Part shown: one piece after another, positions 23,236-31,456 of the stretch
Layout: the number at the start of each line of letters is the position of its first letter
How positions within the stretch are numbered: position 1 is the stretch's first letter
Program-made: the position numbers and the translations under genes
DNA from: Nitrospirota bacterium
GTDB lineage: Bacteria > Nitrospirota > Thermodesulfovibrionia > Thermodesulfovibrionales > Dissulfurispiraceae
Assembly: GCA_009773415.1 (NCBI GenBank)
Contig: WSNO01000008.1
Location: 73,600-113,082 of the forward strand
Length of the DNA stretch: 39,483 nucleotides
Reading direction: 5' to 3'
Notes under the pieces: generated by a model
The model's input: the letters and a program-made list of their open reading frames with translations, nothing else
Told to the model about the DNA's origin: nothing
The model's database searches: none

Positions 23236-25053
23236 ATGCTCCAGAAAATACTGACAACTCTGCTTCTTAATGTCATCATTATTTCAGTGACGCTCAGCAT
23301 TGTTAGTTTTGTGACAATTCACAAGAGCATCGACCAAACCATCGAAAACCGTCTCGCCCTTGCGCGGGTCATGGCGTCGTACATCGAAATGACGATCAAC
23401 CGCAACCTGAACCGGTTCACCGAAATGGCAATCGCTGAAAAAATAGACCTCAGTGACAACAACTGGGCTCCCGAACAGCGAATGCTTGAGCTGACATACC
23501 GTTTTTCCATTTTCACCGAAGGCGTATTTCTGCTTGACCGCCACGGCAATGTGCTGCTTACCTGGCCGCAGCGTATGGGACCGATGCTGAACCTGACCCA
23601 TATCCCTGCAGTAAGCAGGGTCATCAGCACCGGGGAATCGGCGATATCCGACGTCTATACCATCGAGCCGCTCAAGAAAAAAGTAGTCTTTCTCATGACT
23701 CCGCTCAAGAATGCCGACGGCTCCATTGCCGGCATCGCGGGAGGCATGCTTGGCCCGACATCCGAGTTTCTGAACGAAATGATGATAGGTGCAAAAGCGG
23801 GCCTCCAGGGCTATGCCCAGATCCTCGATTCCAATGAAATCATCATTGCATCGGATGACCCCGCACTCATTTTGAAACATCACGATCATCGTGGTGTATT
23901 GAGCGGGATGATCCGGGAAGGCAGATCCGGCATTGTCGAATGCGACCATGGGCATGCCGATCAGAGCGGAAAGGATCCTTCGCGGAACATCCTTGCAGTA
24001 TATCCGCTTCATCGCGCGACCTGGGCGGTCGTGGTCGGACAGGAGGTGCAGACGGTTTTTGCGCCGGCATCTACGCTTCAAATGCAATTTATCCCCGTTG
24101 TGCTCATATTTACTCTCATTACAACCTATATCTCCTTCCGGATGAGCCGGAAAATTGTTACGCCGCTCCAGACTCTGACCGAGACATCGGAACGCATTGC
24201 CGCAGGAGATATTGCCACGCCGGTCGGGGATCACGGGAGCGATGAAATTCTTCAACTGAGCAGGAGCTTTGAAGGCATGCGTCAGAAGCTGGACGAGTCC
24301 CTCAAGAACATCCGGATGCAGAATGCGGATCTCGAAAATCGCGTCGCACACCGCACGCGCACGATTCGCGAAGGACGGCGCAAGATTCGCTTTCTGCTGA
24401 AGAAGGTCATCTCCTCCCAGGAAGAGGAGCGCCGCCGCGTCGCCCGGGATCTGCACGATACTATCCTGCAGGATGTATCTGCAATTCTCATCCAGCTTGA
24501 CATCTGCAGGATGCGCCCCGCGCTGGTCACCGCAGAAAAGATAGACGAGATCCGGCATATTGTCACCCGCACCATAGACAATATCCATATCGTGATTAAA
24601 GACCTTCGACCCTCTCTGGTTGACGACCTCGGGGCCAATGCATCGATCAAGTGGTTGCTGGATCGCCATCTCGCCGAAAAAGGGATCTCCTACTACCTCG
24701 ATATCGCCTCCCCGCTCACCCGAAGGCTTTCGACTGAAATCGAGACAACGCTTTTCCGGGTGTTTCAGGAAGCAATCATAAACATAGCCCGCCATGCACA
24801 GGCGGAAAACGTTTTCGTCACGATTGACGCGCAGCGCACGAAGTTTGAAATCATGATTGAGGACGACGGCATCGGATTCGACATGCACGAACTGATGCGC
24901 CTGCCGGCAGACAGCGGCAGAGGGCTCGGCCTGCTCGGCATGCAGGAGCGTCTTTCGCTGGTCGACGGCAGAATGAAGATATACTCGAAGCCGGGAGAGG
25001 GCACGCGGATCTGCCTGCAAATCCCGATCGAGACGGAGGCGGACCATGTCTGA
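23236..25053 (+). CDS. Membrane sensor histidine kinase, NarX/DegS type
   Basis: A 605-residue kinase. TM1 is at about 8-30, followed by a periplasmic double-Cache-like sensor of about 250 residues (FTEGVFLLDRHGNVLLTWPQ, AGIAGGMLGPTSEFL) and TM2 at about 282-300. A HAMP region (SERIAAGDIATPVG) and coiled coil follow. The HisKA_3 box VARDLHDTILQDVSAIL contains His407, and the HATPase has DDGIGFD and GRGLGLLGMQERL. The dimerisation box ISSQEEERRR is typical of the NarL-partner group. It overlaps the response regulator by 8 bp and follows the cytochrome operon, so it may sense an electron acceptor or donor for that system. Confidence 0.93.
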   Translation: MLQKILTTLLLNVIIISVTLSIVSFVTIHKSIDQTIENRLALARVMASYIEMTINRNLNRFTEMAIAEKIDLSDNNWAPEQRMLELTYRFSIFTEGVFLLDRHGNVLLTWPQRMGPMLNLTHIPAVSRVISTGESAISDVYTIEPLKKKVVFLMTPLKNADGSIAGIAGGMLGPTSEFLNEMMIGAKAGLQGYAQILDSNEIIIASDDPALILKHHDHRGVLSGMIREGRSGIVECDHGHADQSGKDPSRNILAVYPLHRATWAVVVGQEVQTVFAPASTLQMQFIPVVLIFTLITTYISFRMSRKIVTPLQTLTETSERIAAGDIATPVGDHGSDEILQLSRSFEGMRQKLDESLKNIRMQNADLENRVAHRTRTIREGRRKIRFLLKKVISSQEEERRRVARDLHDTILQDVSAILIQLDICRMRPALVTAEKIDEIRHIVTRTIDNIHIVIKDLRPSLVDDLGANASIKWLLDRHLAEKGISYYLDIASPLTRRLSTEIETTLFRVFQEAIINIARHAQAENVFVTIDAQRTKFEIMIEDDGIGFDMHELMRLPADSGRGLGLLGMQERLSLVDGRMKIYSKPGEGTRICLQIPIETEADHV

Positions 25054-25705
25054 CATACGGGTTCTCATTGCTGATGACCATGCGCTGGTCCGGGAAGGGA
25101 TAGCGGCAATGCTGCGCATCTCTGCGGGAATAGAGGTGGTCGGAGAGGCAGCTGACGGCATGGAGGCAATACGGAAGGCACGCGAACTGAGACCCGATGT
25201 TGTGTTGATGGACATCAGCATGCCGACGCTCGGCGGACTTGAAGCAACCATTGAACTGCGGCGGACCAATCCGGAGATCCGCATACTTGTCCTGACCCAA
25301 TACGACGACCGGGAATATATAGCGCGTTTCCTGAAAGCAGGCGTAGCCGGCTATCTGCTCAAGAAAGCGGTTGGCGCTGAACTGATCAACGCAATCAAGG
25401 CAGTCAACCGCGGGGAGTGCTATCTCTTTTCGGCCATAGCATCGGAAGTGGTGTCCGGGTACCTCTGCAAAGACCGGAAAGATGACAGCCCGGATATGTA
25501 TGAGCGGCTTACCGAGCGGGAAAAGCAGGTGCTGAAACTCATTGCCGAAGGGCACAGCCACAAGGAAATTGCCGGACTGCTCAACATAAGCGCAAAAACA
25601 GCCATCGCGCATCAGACAAACATTTCGGAAAAGCTCGACCTCCGGACGCGGGCATCGCTCATTAAGTTTGCCATCGCAAAAGGAATCATTAAGCTTGAGC
25701 GGTAG
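25046..25705 (+). CDS. NarL/FixJ-type response regulator
   Basis: A 219-residue regulator. The receiver domain has Asp10/Asp11, the phospho-acceptor Asp56 in VVLMDISMPTLGG and the LLKKA lysine. A LuxR-type helix-turn-helix occupies about 150-210 (LTEREKQVLKLIAEGHSHKE, ISAKTAIAHQTNISEKL). It is the cognate partner of the kinase encoded upstream. Likely targets include the adjacent cytochrome operon; no binding sites could be assigned. Confidence 0.95.
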   Translation: MSDIRVLIADDHALVREGIAAMLRISAGIEVVGEAADGMEAIRKARELRPDVVLMDISMPTLGGLEATIELRRTNPEIRILVLTQYDDREYIARFLKAGVAGYLLKKAVGAELINAIKAVNRGECYLFSAIASEVVSGYLCKDRKDDSPDMYERLTEREKQVLKLIAEGHSHKEIAGLLNISAKTAIAHQTNISEKLDLRTRASLIKFAIAKGIIKLER

Positions 25706-25720
25706 AACAAGGGGAAGGAT

Positions 25721-25960
25721 ATGGGATCTGCAAAAAATATCGCCGCATTGTTTGTACGCATTTATTTGTTCTTCATCGGCCTTCTTTTTCTGGGATTTGC
25801 CTTTCTCATGCTGAACGACCTGCTTTTCCGGGCGGAAGATGCTTTCTCGCACTATCGCCTTTTCTGCAACCGGGCGCTGCCGGCAGTTCTTGCGTTTTTC
25901 GCCGCCCTCCTGCTTCTTATGCTCGGACTGCCGTGGGGAAAGCGCGGAACAAAAAGTTGA
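25721..25960 (+). CDS. Small two-TM membrane protein
   Basis: A 79-residue protein with two hydrophobic helices (IYLFFIGLLFLGFAFLML and LPAVLAFFAALLLLMLGL) and a basic C-terminus. GGGGAAGG precedes the ATG, 15 bp after the response regulator. Unrecognised. It is probably the last gene of the kinase/regulator unit, since an insertion-sequence remnant begins immediately after its stop. Confidence 0.65.
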   Translation: MGSAKNIAALFVRIYLFFIGLLFLGFAFLMLNDLLFRAEDAFSHYRLFCNRALPAVLAFFAALLLLMLGLPWGKRGTKS

Positions 25961-25961
25961 C

Positions 25962-26123
25962 TTGACCTGCCCCCAAAAAACTGCTCCAGATGTTAAGTTG
26001 TATCTGGGCACAAAAAGGGAGGCGGAAATGAGCAGGAACGCGTATACGCCGGAGCAGATCGTCAAGAAACTGAGAGAAGCAGACGTTCATGGTCTGCAAA
26101 AAAAAGTGGCGGGAGAGTTATGA
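25962..26123 (+). pseudogene. Remnant of an IS3-family insertion sequence (orfA start)
   Basis: After the 79-aa gene comes TGACCTGCCCCCAAAAAACTG, which looks like an IS3-family terminal repeat. About 40 bp later an AGGGAGG site and the ATG at 26028 open MSRNAYTPEQIVKKLREADV, the standard beginning of an IS3 orfA transposase. After about 20 codons the match ends, with a stop at 26121-26123. The rest of orfA, orfB and the right end are missing. The remaining gap to 26277 (about 150 bp) shows nothing I can name apart from the restriction gene's ribosome-binding site. Confidence 0.75.
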
Positions 26124-26277
26124 GACTTTCTGTCGCCGAAGTTACGAGCCTTGGCCATGGCGAGTTATGCCCTCAGTCATGCACCATTATCGCCGAACGG
26201 CCTTCCTCCTACCTTGCCACCCTTGTCCCCGCATGGTAAGCTGTCTCTCAGTGCATATCGTGAAGGAGTAATTGAGC

Positions 26278-29112
26278 ATGCCCCTTTCCCTGAACGAGAT
26301 CAAGGACCGCGCCCTCGCCTTTTCCCGCGAATGGGAAGGTGAACAGGTGGAACGAGCCGAGGCGCAGAGCTTCTGGAACGACTTTTTCACCGTTTTCGGC
26401 ATCTCCCGCCGCCGGATTGCCTCGTTTGAAGAGCCGGTCAAAAAAGCGCTGCCGCTGTTTGAAAAAAATACTCCAAAAGGAAGCGGCAGGATAGACCTCT
26501 TCTGGCGCGGCGTGCTCATTGCCGAGCATAAATCACTCGGTCGCGACCTCGACACCGCTTACAAGCAGGCGCTCGGTTACTTCAGCGGGCTCTTCGAACG
26601 CGACCTGCCGAGATACGTCATTGTTTCGGACTTCGCGCGGTTTCGCCTCTATGATCTCGATAAAAACGTACAGACCGAATTTCTCCTCCGCGATCTTTAC
26701 AAACACATAAAGCTGTTCGGCTTTATCTCCGGCTATACAACACAGAAAATCGAGTCGCACGACCCGGTCAACATCAAGGCTGCCGAACGCATGGGCAAGC
26801 TGCACGACCGCCTGCGCGCCAACGGCTACAGCGGCCACCAACTGGAAATGCTCCTCGTGCGGCTGCTCTTCTGCCTTTTCGCGGACGACACCACGCTCTT
26901 TGAACCGCGCGGCTCGTTCCGCGACTTTATCGAGAACGCGACCAAGGAAGACGGCTCCGATCTCGGATCGCAATTGACCATGCTCTTTCAGGTGCTCAAT
27001 ATGCCGGAAGAGAAGCGCCAGAAAAATCTGGATGAACTGCTCGTCGTTTTCCCCTATGTCAACGGTAAGCTGTTTGAAGAAACCCTGCCCATCGCCGCCT
27101 GCGACCGCGCCATGCGCGACCTGCTGCTGGACTGTTGCGGACTGGACTGGGGGCTGATCTCTCCCGCAATCTTCGGCGCGCTCTTTCAGTGCGTAATGGA
27201 CGAAGAAGGCACCGCCCGCCGCCGTAACCTCGGCGCGCATTACACCAGCGAAGAAAACATCCTCAAGCTCATCAAGCCATTGTTTCTCGATGCACTATGG
27301 GAGGAGTTCGAGACCGCAAAGCGGAGCGCCAACAAGCTCTTCGAGCTGCACAAGAAACTGGCGCGGCTCAAGTTCTTCGACCCGGCCTGCGGCTGCGGCA
27401 ACTTTCTGGTCATCGCCTATCGCGAACTGAGAAAGCTCGAACTCGAAATCCTCCGCGCCGTGCGCCAGACCGGGCAGCAGCACCTCAACATCTTCCAGCT
27501 CGTGCAGGTTGATGTCGATCAGTTCTTCGGCATCGAGATCGAAGAGTTCCCCGCGCAGATCGCACAGGTGGCGCTCTGGCTCACCGACCACCAGATGAAC
27601 ATGCAGGTCTCCGAAGAGTTCGGCCAGTACTTCCGCCGCCTGCCGCTCATCCACTCCGCCAAGATCGCCTGCGGCAATGCCCTGCGCATGGACTGGAACG
27701 ATGTCGTCTCCGCCGAACAGGTTGACTACATCCTCGGCAATCCGCCGTTTGTCGGCAAACATTATCAAAATGCAGGACAAAAAGAAGACTTGGGGCTTAT
27801 CTTCTCGGGAGTAAAAGGCGCGGGCGTACTCGACTATGTGACAGCCTGGTATCTCAAGACAGTTCAGTATCTGCACGGCAACGACAAGGCGGCAGGGCTG
27901 CTTGACGGCCTGTTCGGCAAAACCGAAGGACCGGGCGACCGAGTAAAGGTTGCCTTTGTATCGACCAACTCCATTACGCAAGGCGAGCAGGTAGGCGTGC
28001 TCTGGTCTGAGCTGCTGCGGCTTGGCGTCAGGATTCACTTTGCGCACCGCACATTCAGCTGGTCCAATGAAGCGCGGGGCAATGCCGCAGTGCATTGCGT
28101 GATTATCGGCTTCGGGCTGCATGACACTGACCGGAAAACCATTTTTGAGTACGACAGCCCGAATGGTGAGCCGCACGCCATTGCTGCGGCAAATATCAAT
28201 CCGTATCTTGTCAACGCAGCCGACATACTTGTAGGGAAGCGAAGCAAGCCGATTTGTGACGTGCCGGAAATGGGCTATGGCAGCAAACCGGCAGACGGCG
28301 GCAATCTTATTCTCTCGGAAGCCGAAAAAACAGAACTGCTTACTGCCGAGCCGAGTGCAGAAATGTATTTACGTGCTTATGTAGGAGCGGATGAATTGCT
28401 CTACAACTACCGTAGATATTGCCTTTGGCTTAAAGATGTACCGCCTGCAAAGCTGCGTAGCATGCCTAATATTGTGATACGCTTAAAGGCCGTTCGTGAC
28501 ATGCGCCAAAACAGTTCGGACGCCAACACCAAACGCTGGGCTGAGTATCCAAGCCTGTTTCAGACCGATCGGCAGCCTAAATCAGACTATCTGGCAATTC
28601 CCGAGGTCTCTTCGGAACGGCGCAATTACTTGCCGGTTGGCTTCATGGGATCTGAGGTTATCGCAAGCAACAAAATCTATACGCTGCCGAATGCTACGCT
28701 TTATCATTTTGGAATGCTTTCTTCGGGCATGCATATCGCTTGGACCCGCTATATAGCAGGAAGGCTTGAGAGTCGCTACCAATACTCCAACCAAATCGCC
28801 TACAACAACTTCCCATGGCCGGACAAGCCGACAGAAAAGCAGGTTGCTGCTGTGGAGCAGGCGGCGCAGGCGGTGCTCGATGCCCGCGCCAGCCACCCGG
28901 AGTCGTCCCTTGCCGACCTGTACGACCCCGTTGCCATGCCGCCCGACCTGCGCAAAGCGCACCAGTCCCTCGACAAGGCGGTAGATGCCGCTTACGGAAA
29001 AAAGACCTTCACCTCCGACGCCGAGCGCGTCGCGTTCCTCTTCGACCTCTACCACCACTACACCAGCCTCCTGCCTCCGCCGGAGGCGAAGAAGACGCGG
29101 AAGAGAAAGTAG
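26278..29112 (+). CDS. MmeI-like (type IIL/IIG) fused restriction endonuclease-methyltransferase
   Basis: A single-chain enzyme of 944 residues that methylates adenine and cleaves unmodified DNA at a distance. The N-terminal nuclease has Asp73-X9-Glu83-X-Lys85 (GRIDLFWRGVLIAEHKS), the same spacing as the MmeI catalytic D-X9-EXK. A helical linker follows. The methyltransferase has motif I FFDPACGCGNFL near 366 (Ser to Cys compared with the usual GSGNF) and motif IV LGNPPF near 486. The C-terminal third is the target-recognition part. I use ATG 26278 with GAAGGAG nine bases upstream; the TTG at 26272 is too close to that site. It lies next to an IS remnant, consistent with horizontal gain. Confidence 0.92.
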   Translation: MPLSLNEIKDRALAFSREWEGEQVERAEAQSFWNDFFTVFGISRRRIASFEEPVKKALPLFEKNTPKGSGRIDLFWRGVLIAEHKSLGRDLDTAYKQALGYFSGLFERDLPRYVIVSDFARFRLYDLDKNVQTEFLLRDLYKHIKLFGFISGYTTQKIESHDPVNIKAAERMGKLHDRLRANGYSGHQLEMLLVRLLFCLFADDTTLFEPRGSFRDFIENATKEDGSDLGSQLTMLFQVLNMPEEKRQKNLDELLVVFPYVNGKLFEETLPIAACDRAMRDLLLDCCGLDWGLISPAIFGALFQCVMDEEGTARRRNLGAHYTSEENILKLIKPLFLDALWEEFETAKRSANKLFELHKKLARLKFFDPACGCGNFLVIAYRELRKLELEILRAVRQTGQQHLNIFQLVQVDVDQFFGIEIEEFPAQIAQVALWLTDHQMNMQVSEEFGQYFRRLPLIHSAKIACGNALRMDWNDVVSAEQVDYILGNPPFVGKHYQNAGQKEDLGLIFSGVKGAGVLDYVTAWYLKTVQYLHGNDKAAGLLDGLFGKTEGPGDRVKVAFVSTNSITQGEQVGVLWSELLRLGVRIHFAHRTFSWSNEARGNAAVHCVIIGFGLHDTDRKTIFEYDSPNGEPHAIAAANINPYLVNAADILVGKRSKPICDVPEMGYGSKPADGGNLILSEAEKTELLTAEPSAEMYLRAYVGADELLYNYRRYCLWLKDVPPAKLRSMPNIVIRLKAVRDMRQNSSDANTKRWAEYPSLFQTDRQPKSDYLAIPEVSSERRNYLPVGFMGSEVIASNKIYTLPNATLYHFGMLSSGMHIAWTRYIAGRLESRYQYSNQIAYNNFPWPDKPTEKQVAAVEQAAQAVLDARASHPESSLADLYDPVAMPPDLRKAHQSLDKAVDAAYGKKTFTSDAERVAFLFDLYHHYTSLLPPPEAKKTRKRK

Positions 29113-29113
29113 C

Positions 29114-29761
29114 GTGATTATCTATCTGGACGAGTCGGGCGATCTGGGCTTTGATTTCTCGAAACCAAAAACAACACGGAAGTTTGTCATTACTTTGCTG
29201 GTCTGCGAAAACAAGAATGCCTCGGACTCTTTTCGCTTCGCCGTTCGCCGCACGCTCAAGAACAAACTGAATAACGGGAAGAACCGGTCTGTGCATGAAT
29301 TGAAAGGCACAGAGACCGCCCTGCCGATAAAGCAATATTTCCACCGGCAGCTTGGAACGAATGGATGGCACATTTACACGGTTGTCCTGAACAAACAGCG
29401 CGTAAATGATGACTTGAGAAAGCCTCTTGCCAAGAAGAAACTTTACAACTTTCTTGCCCGCTTTATCCTCGAAAAAATAGATTTATCCCTTGCCGCTCCG
29501 GCTGTAACGCTTATCCTTGACCGGTGCAAAAACAGGGATGAAATTCGCGACTTCAATAGCTATGTCGAGAATCAGCTTCAGGCTCTCTTGCCGCTGAACA
29601 TCCCGCTCAATATTTATCATGAACGTTCTCATGAAAATGCGGGGCTTCAGGCGGTTGATCTGTTTTGCTGGGGGATATTCAGAAAATACGAGAAACTGGA
29701 TACAGCATGGTATGAAATGTATCGCAGCTCCATCATTTACGAGACAGAATACCTTCGATAG
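29114..29761 (+). CDS. DUF3800 protein coupled to the restriction gene
   Basis: A 215-residue protein starting at the GTG 29114, one base after the stop of the restriction-methylation gene. An open frame reaching back to 28985 is Arg/Ser-rich shadow sequence. DUF3800 marks are IIYLDESGDLGFDF at the N-terminus, VTLILDRCKNRDE in the middle and ENAGLQAVDLFCWGIFRKYE near the end. The acidic residues are arranged as in RNase H-fold nucleases, to which this family is thought to be related. The extreme proximity suggests it works in the same defence unit. Its activity is unknown. Confidence 0.88.
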   Translation: MIIYLDESGDLGFDFSKPKTTRKFVITLLVCENKNASDSFRFAVRRTLKNKLNNGKNRSVHELKGTETALPIKQYFHRQLGTNGWHIYTVVLNKQRVNDDLRKPLAKKKLYNFLARFILEKIDLSLAAPAVTLILDRCKNRDEIRDFNSYVENQLQALLPLNIPLNIYHERSHENAGLQAVDLFCWGIFRKYEKLDTAWYEMYRSSIIYETEYLR

Positions 29762-29766
29762 GCAAT

Positions 29767-29859
29767 AAAAAAGACGGCCCCTGTTATGCCGATATCCCCG
29801 AGGCTGAAGCCAACCGATGGAAGGGAACACCCCGGGCACACAACAGGTCTTATCCGTCT
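29767..29859 (-). ncRNA. Unassigned structured small RNA, about 93 nt
   Basis: A stand-alone RNA gene predicted from promoter, fold and terminator. The 5' end at 29859 reads AGACGG, which pairs with CCGUCU just before a run of Us (29767-29772). Inside, CCUGUU-GU-GUGCC (29847-29835) pairs with GGCAU-AACAGG (29790-29780) over 11 bp with a two-base bulge. Further in, UUCCC can pair with GGGGA around a small apical stem. The whole is one long interrupted hairpin ending in an intrinsic terminator. I looked for 4.5S SRP RNA, tmRNA and common riboswitch cores and found none; 6S RNA is normally longer. No protein gene follows on this strand. Confidence 0.72.
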
Positions 29860-29865
29860 GGTTCT

Positions 29866-29894
29866 AAATTAGCAGACGCTAAGCACTTTGTCAA
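29866..29894 (-). promoter_or_regulatory. Near-consensus sigma-70 promoter of the small RNA
   Basis: On the minus strand, TTGACA (29894-29889) is separated by exactly 17 bases from TAATTT (29871-29866). The start expected seven bases downstream (29859) coincides with the first base of the RNA's closing stem. This is the best promoter match I found in the window. Confidence 0.8.
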
Positions 29895-29937
29895 GCTGAT
29901 CGTTGAAGAATTGTCGGCAACAAAGATCCGGCCAACC

Positions 29938-29976
29938 CACCCCCAGCCCCTCTTAAGATAAGAGGGGCTGGGGGTG
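29938..29976. repeat. Perfect 18-bp palindromic element
   Basis: Inverted arms 29938-29955 and 29959-29976 with a 3-base loop (AGA). The arm is C-rich (CACCCCCAGCCCCTCTTA). It has no T tract on either side, so it is more like a REP/MITE-type dispersed palindrome than a terminator. It sits in the 319-bp gap 29762-30080 together with the small RNA and the oadB terminator. Confidence 0.7.
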
Positions 29977-30029
29977 TTATGAGTCGCGGGATTCCGGGAG
30001 CTATGAGCCTATGGGCGTATTGAAGCAAC

Positions 30030-30062
30030 AAAAAAAGGCGCCCGGAATCGGGCGCCTTTTTT
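30030..30062 (-). terminator. Bidirectional intrinsic terminator after oadB
   Basis: Stem GGCGCCCG/CGGGCGCC (30037-30044 and 30049-30056, loop GAAT). It is flanked by seven As on the left and six Ts on the right, so it can stop transcription both from oadB (minus) and from the plus strand. Confidence 0.92.
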
Positions 30063-30080
30063 CACTGAAGTCCTGCTCCG

Positions 30081-31445
30081 CTAATTCCCGAAAATAGCTA
30101 TCATGACACCTGCGGCTACTGCCGTTCCGATAACACCCGCGACGTTCGGCCCCATGGCGTGCATGATAAGAAAGTTGCTGGAGTCAGCTTCCAGTCCGAG
30201 CTTGTTCGAAACGCGCGCAGCCATCGGAACTGCCGAAACCCCGGCAGAGCCGATAAGTGGGTTGATCTTGTCTTTGACGAAGCGGTTCATGATCTTCGCA
30301 AAGACGACGCCCGCCGCCGAACCGAAGCAGAACGCCACCAGCCCGAGGACAACGATGCCGAGCGTCGCGGGCTGAATAAACTTGTATGCCACCATTTGGG
30401 TTCCGACGCCGAGTCCGAGGAATATGGTGACGATATTCAGCAGCTCGTTCTGCATGGTCTTGCTCAGGCGGTCGACAACCCCGATCTCCCGCACAAAGTT
30501 TCCAAAAGCGATGCTGCCGATGAGCGGGGCGGCTGTCGGCAGCAGAAGAATCGTGAGCGCGAGCAGCAGCATCGGAAAGACAATCTTTTCAACTTTGCTT
30601 ACCGGGCGGAGCTGCTTCATCCGGATCTTCCGCTCCTCCGGCGTCGTCAAAGCGCGCATAATCGGCGGCTGAATGAGCGGAACCAGCGCCATATACGAAT
30701 ATGCCGCGACGGCGATGGAGCCCATCAGGTCCGGCGCCAGCTTCCCGGCAAGATAGATTGAGGTCGGCCCGTCTGCGCCGCCGATGATGGATATTGCGCA
30801 GGCCTCCTTCAAGGTATACGTGATGCCCGGAACAATATTCAGGGCGACCGCTCCAAGAAGCGTACCGAAGACGCCGAACTGGGCTGCCGCCCCCAGGAGT
30901 GCTGTCCGGGGATTGGCAATGAGCGGACCGAAGTCGGTCAGCGCGCCGATGCCCATGAAGATGACGAGCGGAAAGAACTCGTTGTTGATGCCGAAGTCGA
31001 AGATAATCTTGAGGAACCCGCCGTCATCGCCCATGCCGGCAAACGGTATATTCACCAGAACCGTTCCGAACCCTATCGGAACAAGCAGCAGCGGCTCGAA
31101 GTTCTTCGCGGCGCCGAGATAAAGCAGAATCCCGCCTATGATAAGCATCATAAGCTTGTGCCACCCATACACCGTTACGTCGCCGCCGCGGAATTTGACC
31201 GTCTCCTTGTCGGCGAGAAAGCCGTAAAAGCCGGTTGTCTTGGCGAGATTCATCGCAAAACGCTCAACCGACACTTCCTCTGCAGGCGCCGATTGCGGCG
31301 TATCCGGCGACACGCTCTGCGCCGCAGCAGGCCCATGCGCGGCGTGGAGCACACTGTCGGAAAGACCGACACAGAGCCCCAGTACTCCGATGAGGAGCAG
31401 GCTGCCGAGGAGCACGGCCCCTGGTTTTTTCAGTGAGTACCACAT
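30081..31445 (-). CDS. oadB: Sodium-translocating decarboxylase beta subunit (oxaloacetate decarboxylase type)
   Basis: Membrane subunit that decarboxylates carboxybiotin and pumps sodium. It has 454 residues. An N-terminal hydrophobic helix ([18 protein letters not shown]) and a Pro/Ala/Ser linker precede the conserved core. Core marks are [40 protein letters not shown] and [22 protein letters not shown], where the family's conserved Asp and Ser/Asn residues lie. About ten TM helices. It starts 11 bp after oadA ends and is the last gene of the mdh-oadG-oadA-oadB operon. Glutaconyl- or methylmalonyl-CoA decarboxylase beta subunits are very similar; the OadA partner decides the assignment. Confidence 0.94.
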   Translation of the reverse strand: MWYSLKKPGAVLLGSLLLIGVLGLCVGLSDSVLHAAHGPAAAQSVSPDTPQSAPAEEVSVERFAMNLAKTTGFYGFLADKETVKFRGGDVTVYGWHKLMMLIIGGILLYLGAAKNFEPLLLVPIGFGTVLVNIPFAGMGDDGGFLKIIFDFGINNEFFPLVIFMGIGALTDFGPLIANPRTALLGAAAQFGVFGTLLGAVALNIVPGITYTLKEACAISIIGGADGPTSIYLAGKLAPDLMGSIAVAAYSYMALVPLIQPPIMRALTTPEERKIRMKQLRPVSKVEKIVFPMLLLALTILLLPTAAPLIGSIAFGNFVREIGVVDRLSKTMQNELLNIVTIFLGLGVGTQMVAYKFIQPATLGIVVLGLVAFCFGSAAGVVFAKIMNRFVKDKINPLIGSAGVSAVPMAARVSNKLGLEADSSNFLIMHAMGPNVAGVIGTAVAAGVMIAIFGN

Positions 31446-31456
31446 GAGGGCACCCC

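Noticed and set aside
23165-23254. 29-codon open frame starting MKKDMGSRGM between the 13-heme cytochrome and the kinase
   Set aside because: It overlaps the kinase start out of frame and has no features beyond chance.
28985-29113. N-terminal extension of the DUF3800 reading frame
   Set aside because: Arg/Ser/Thr-rich shadow of the restriction gene's 3' end; the DUF3800 fold begins right at the GTG 29114.
29767-29859. Small RNA as 4.5S SRP RNA or 6S RNA
   Set aside because: The conserved GGAAGGNAGCA-type SRP core is absent, and the length is about half that of 6S RNA with no large central bubble. Left unassigned rather than named.
29938-29976. Palindrome as an intrinsic terminator
   Set aside because: No T tract on either strand, and better terminators lie on both sides.
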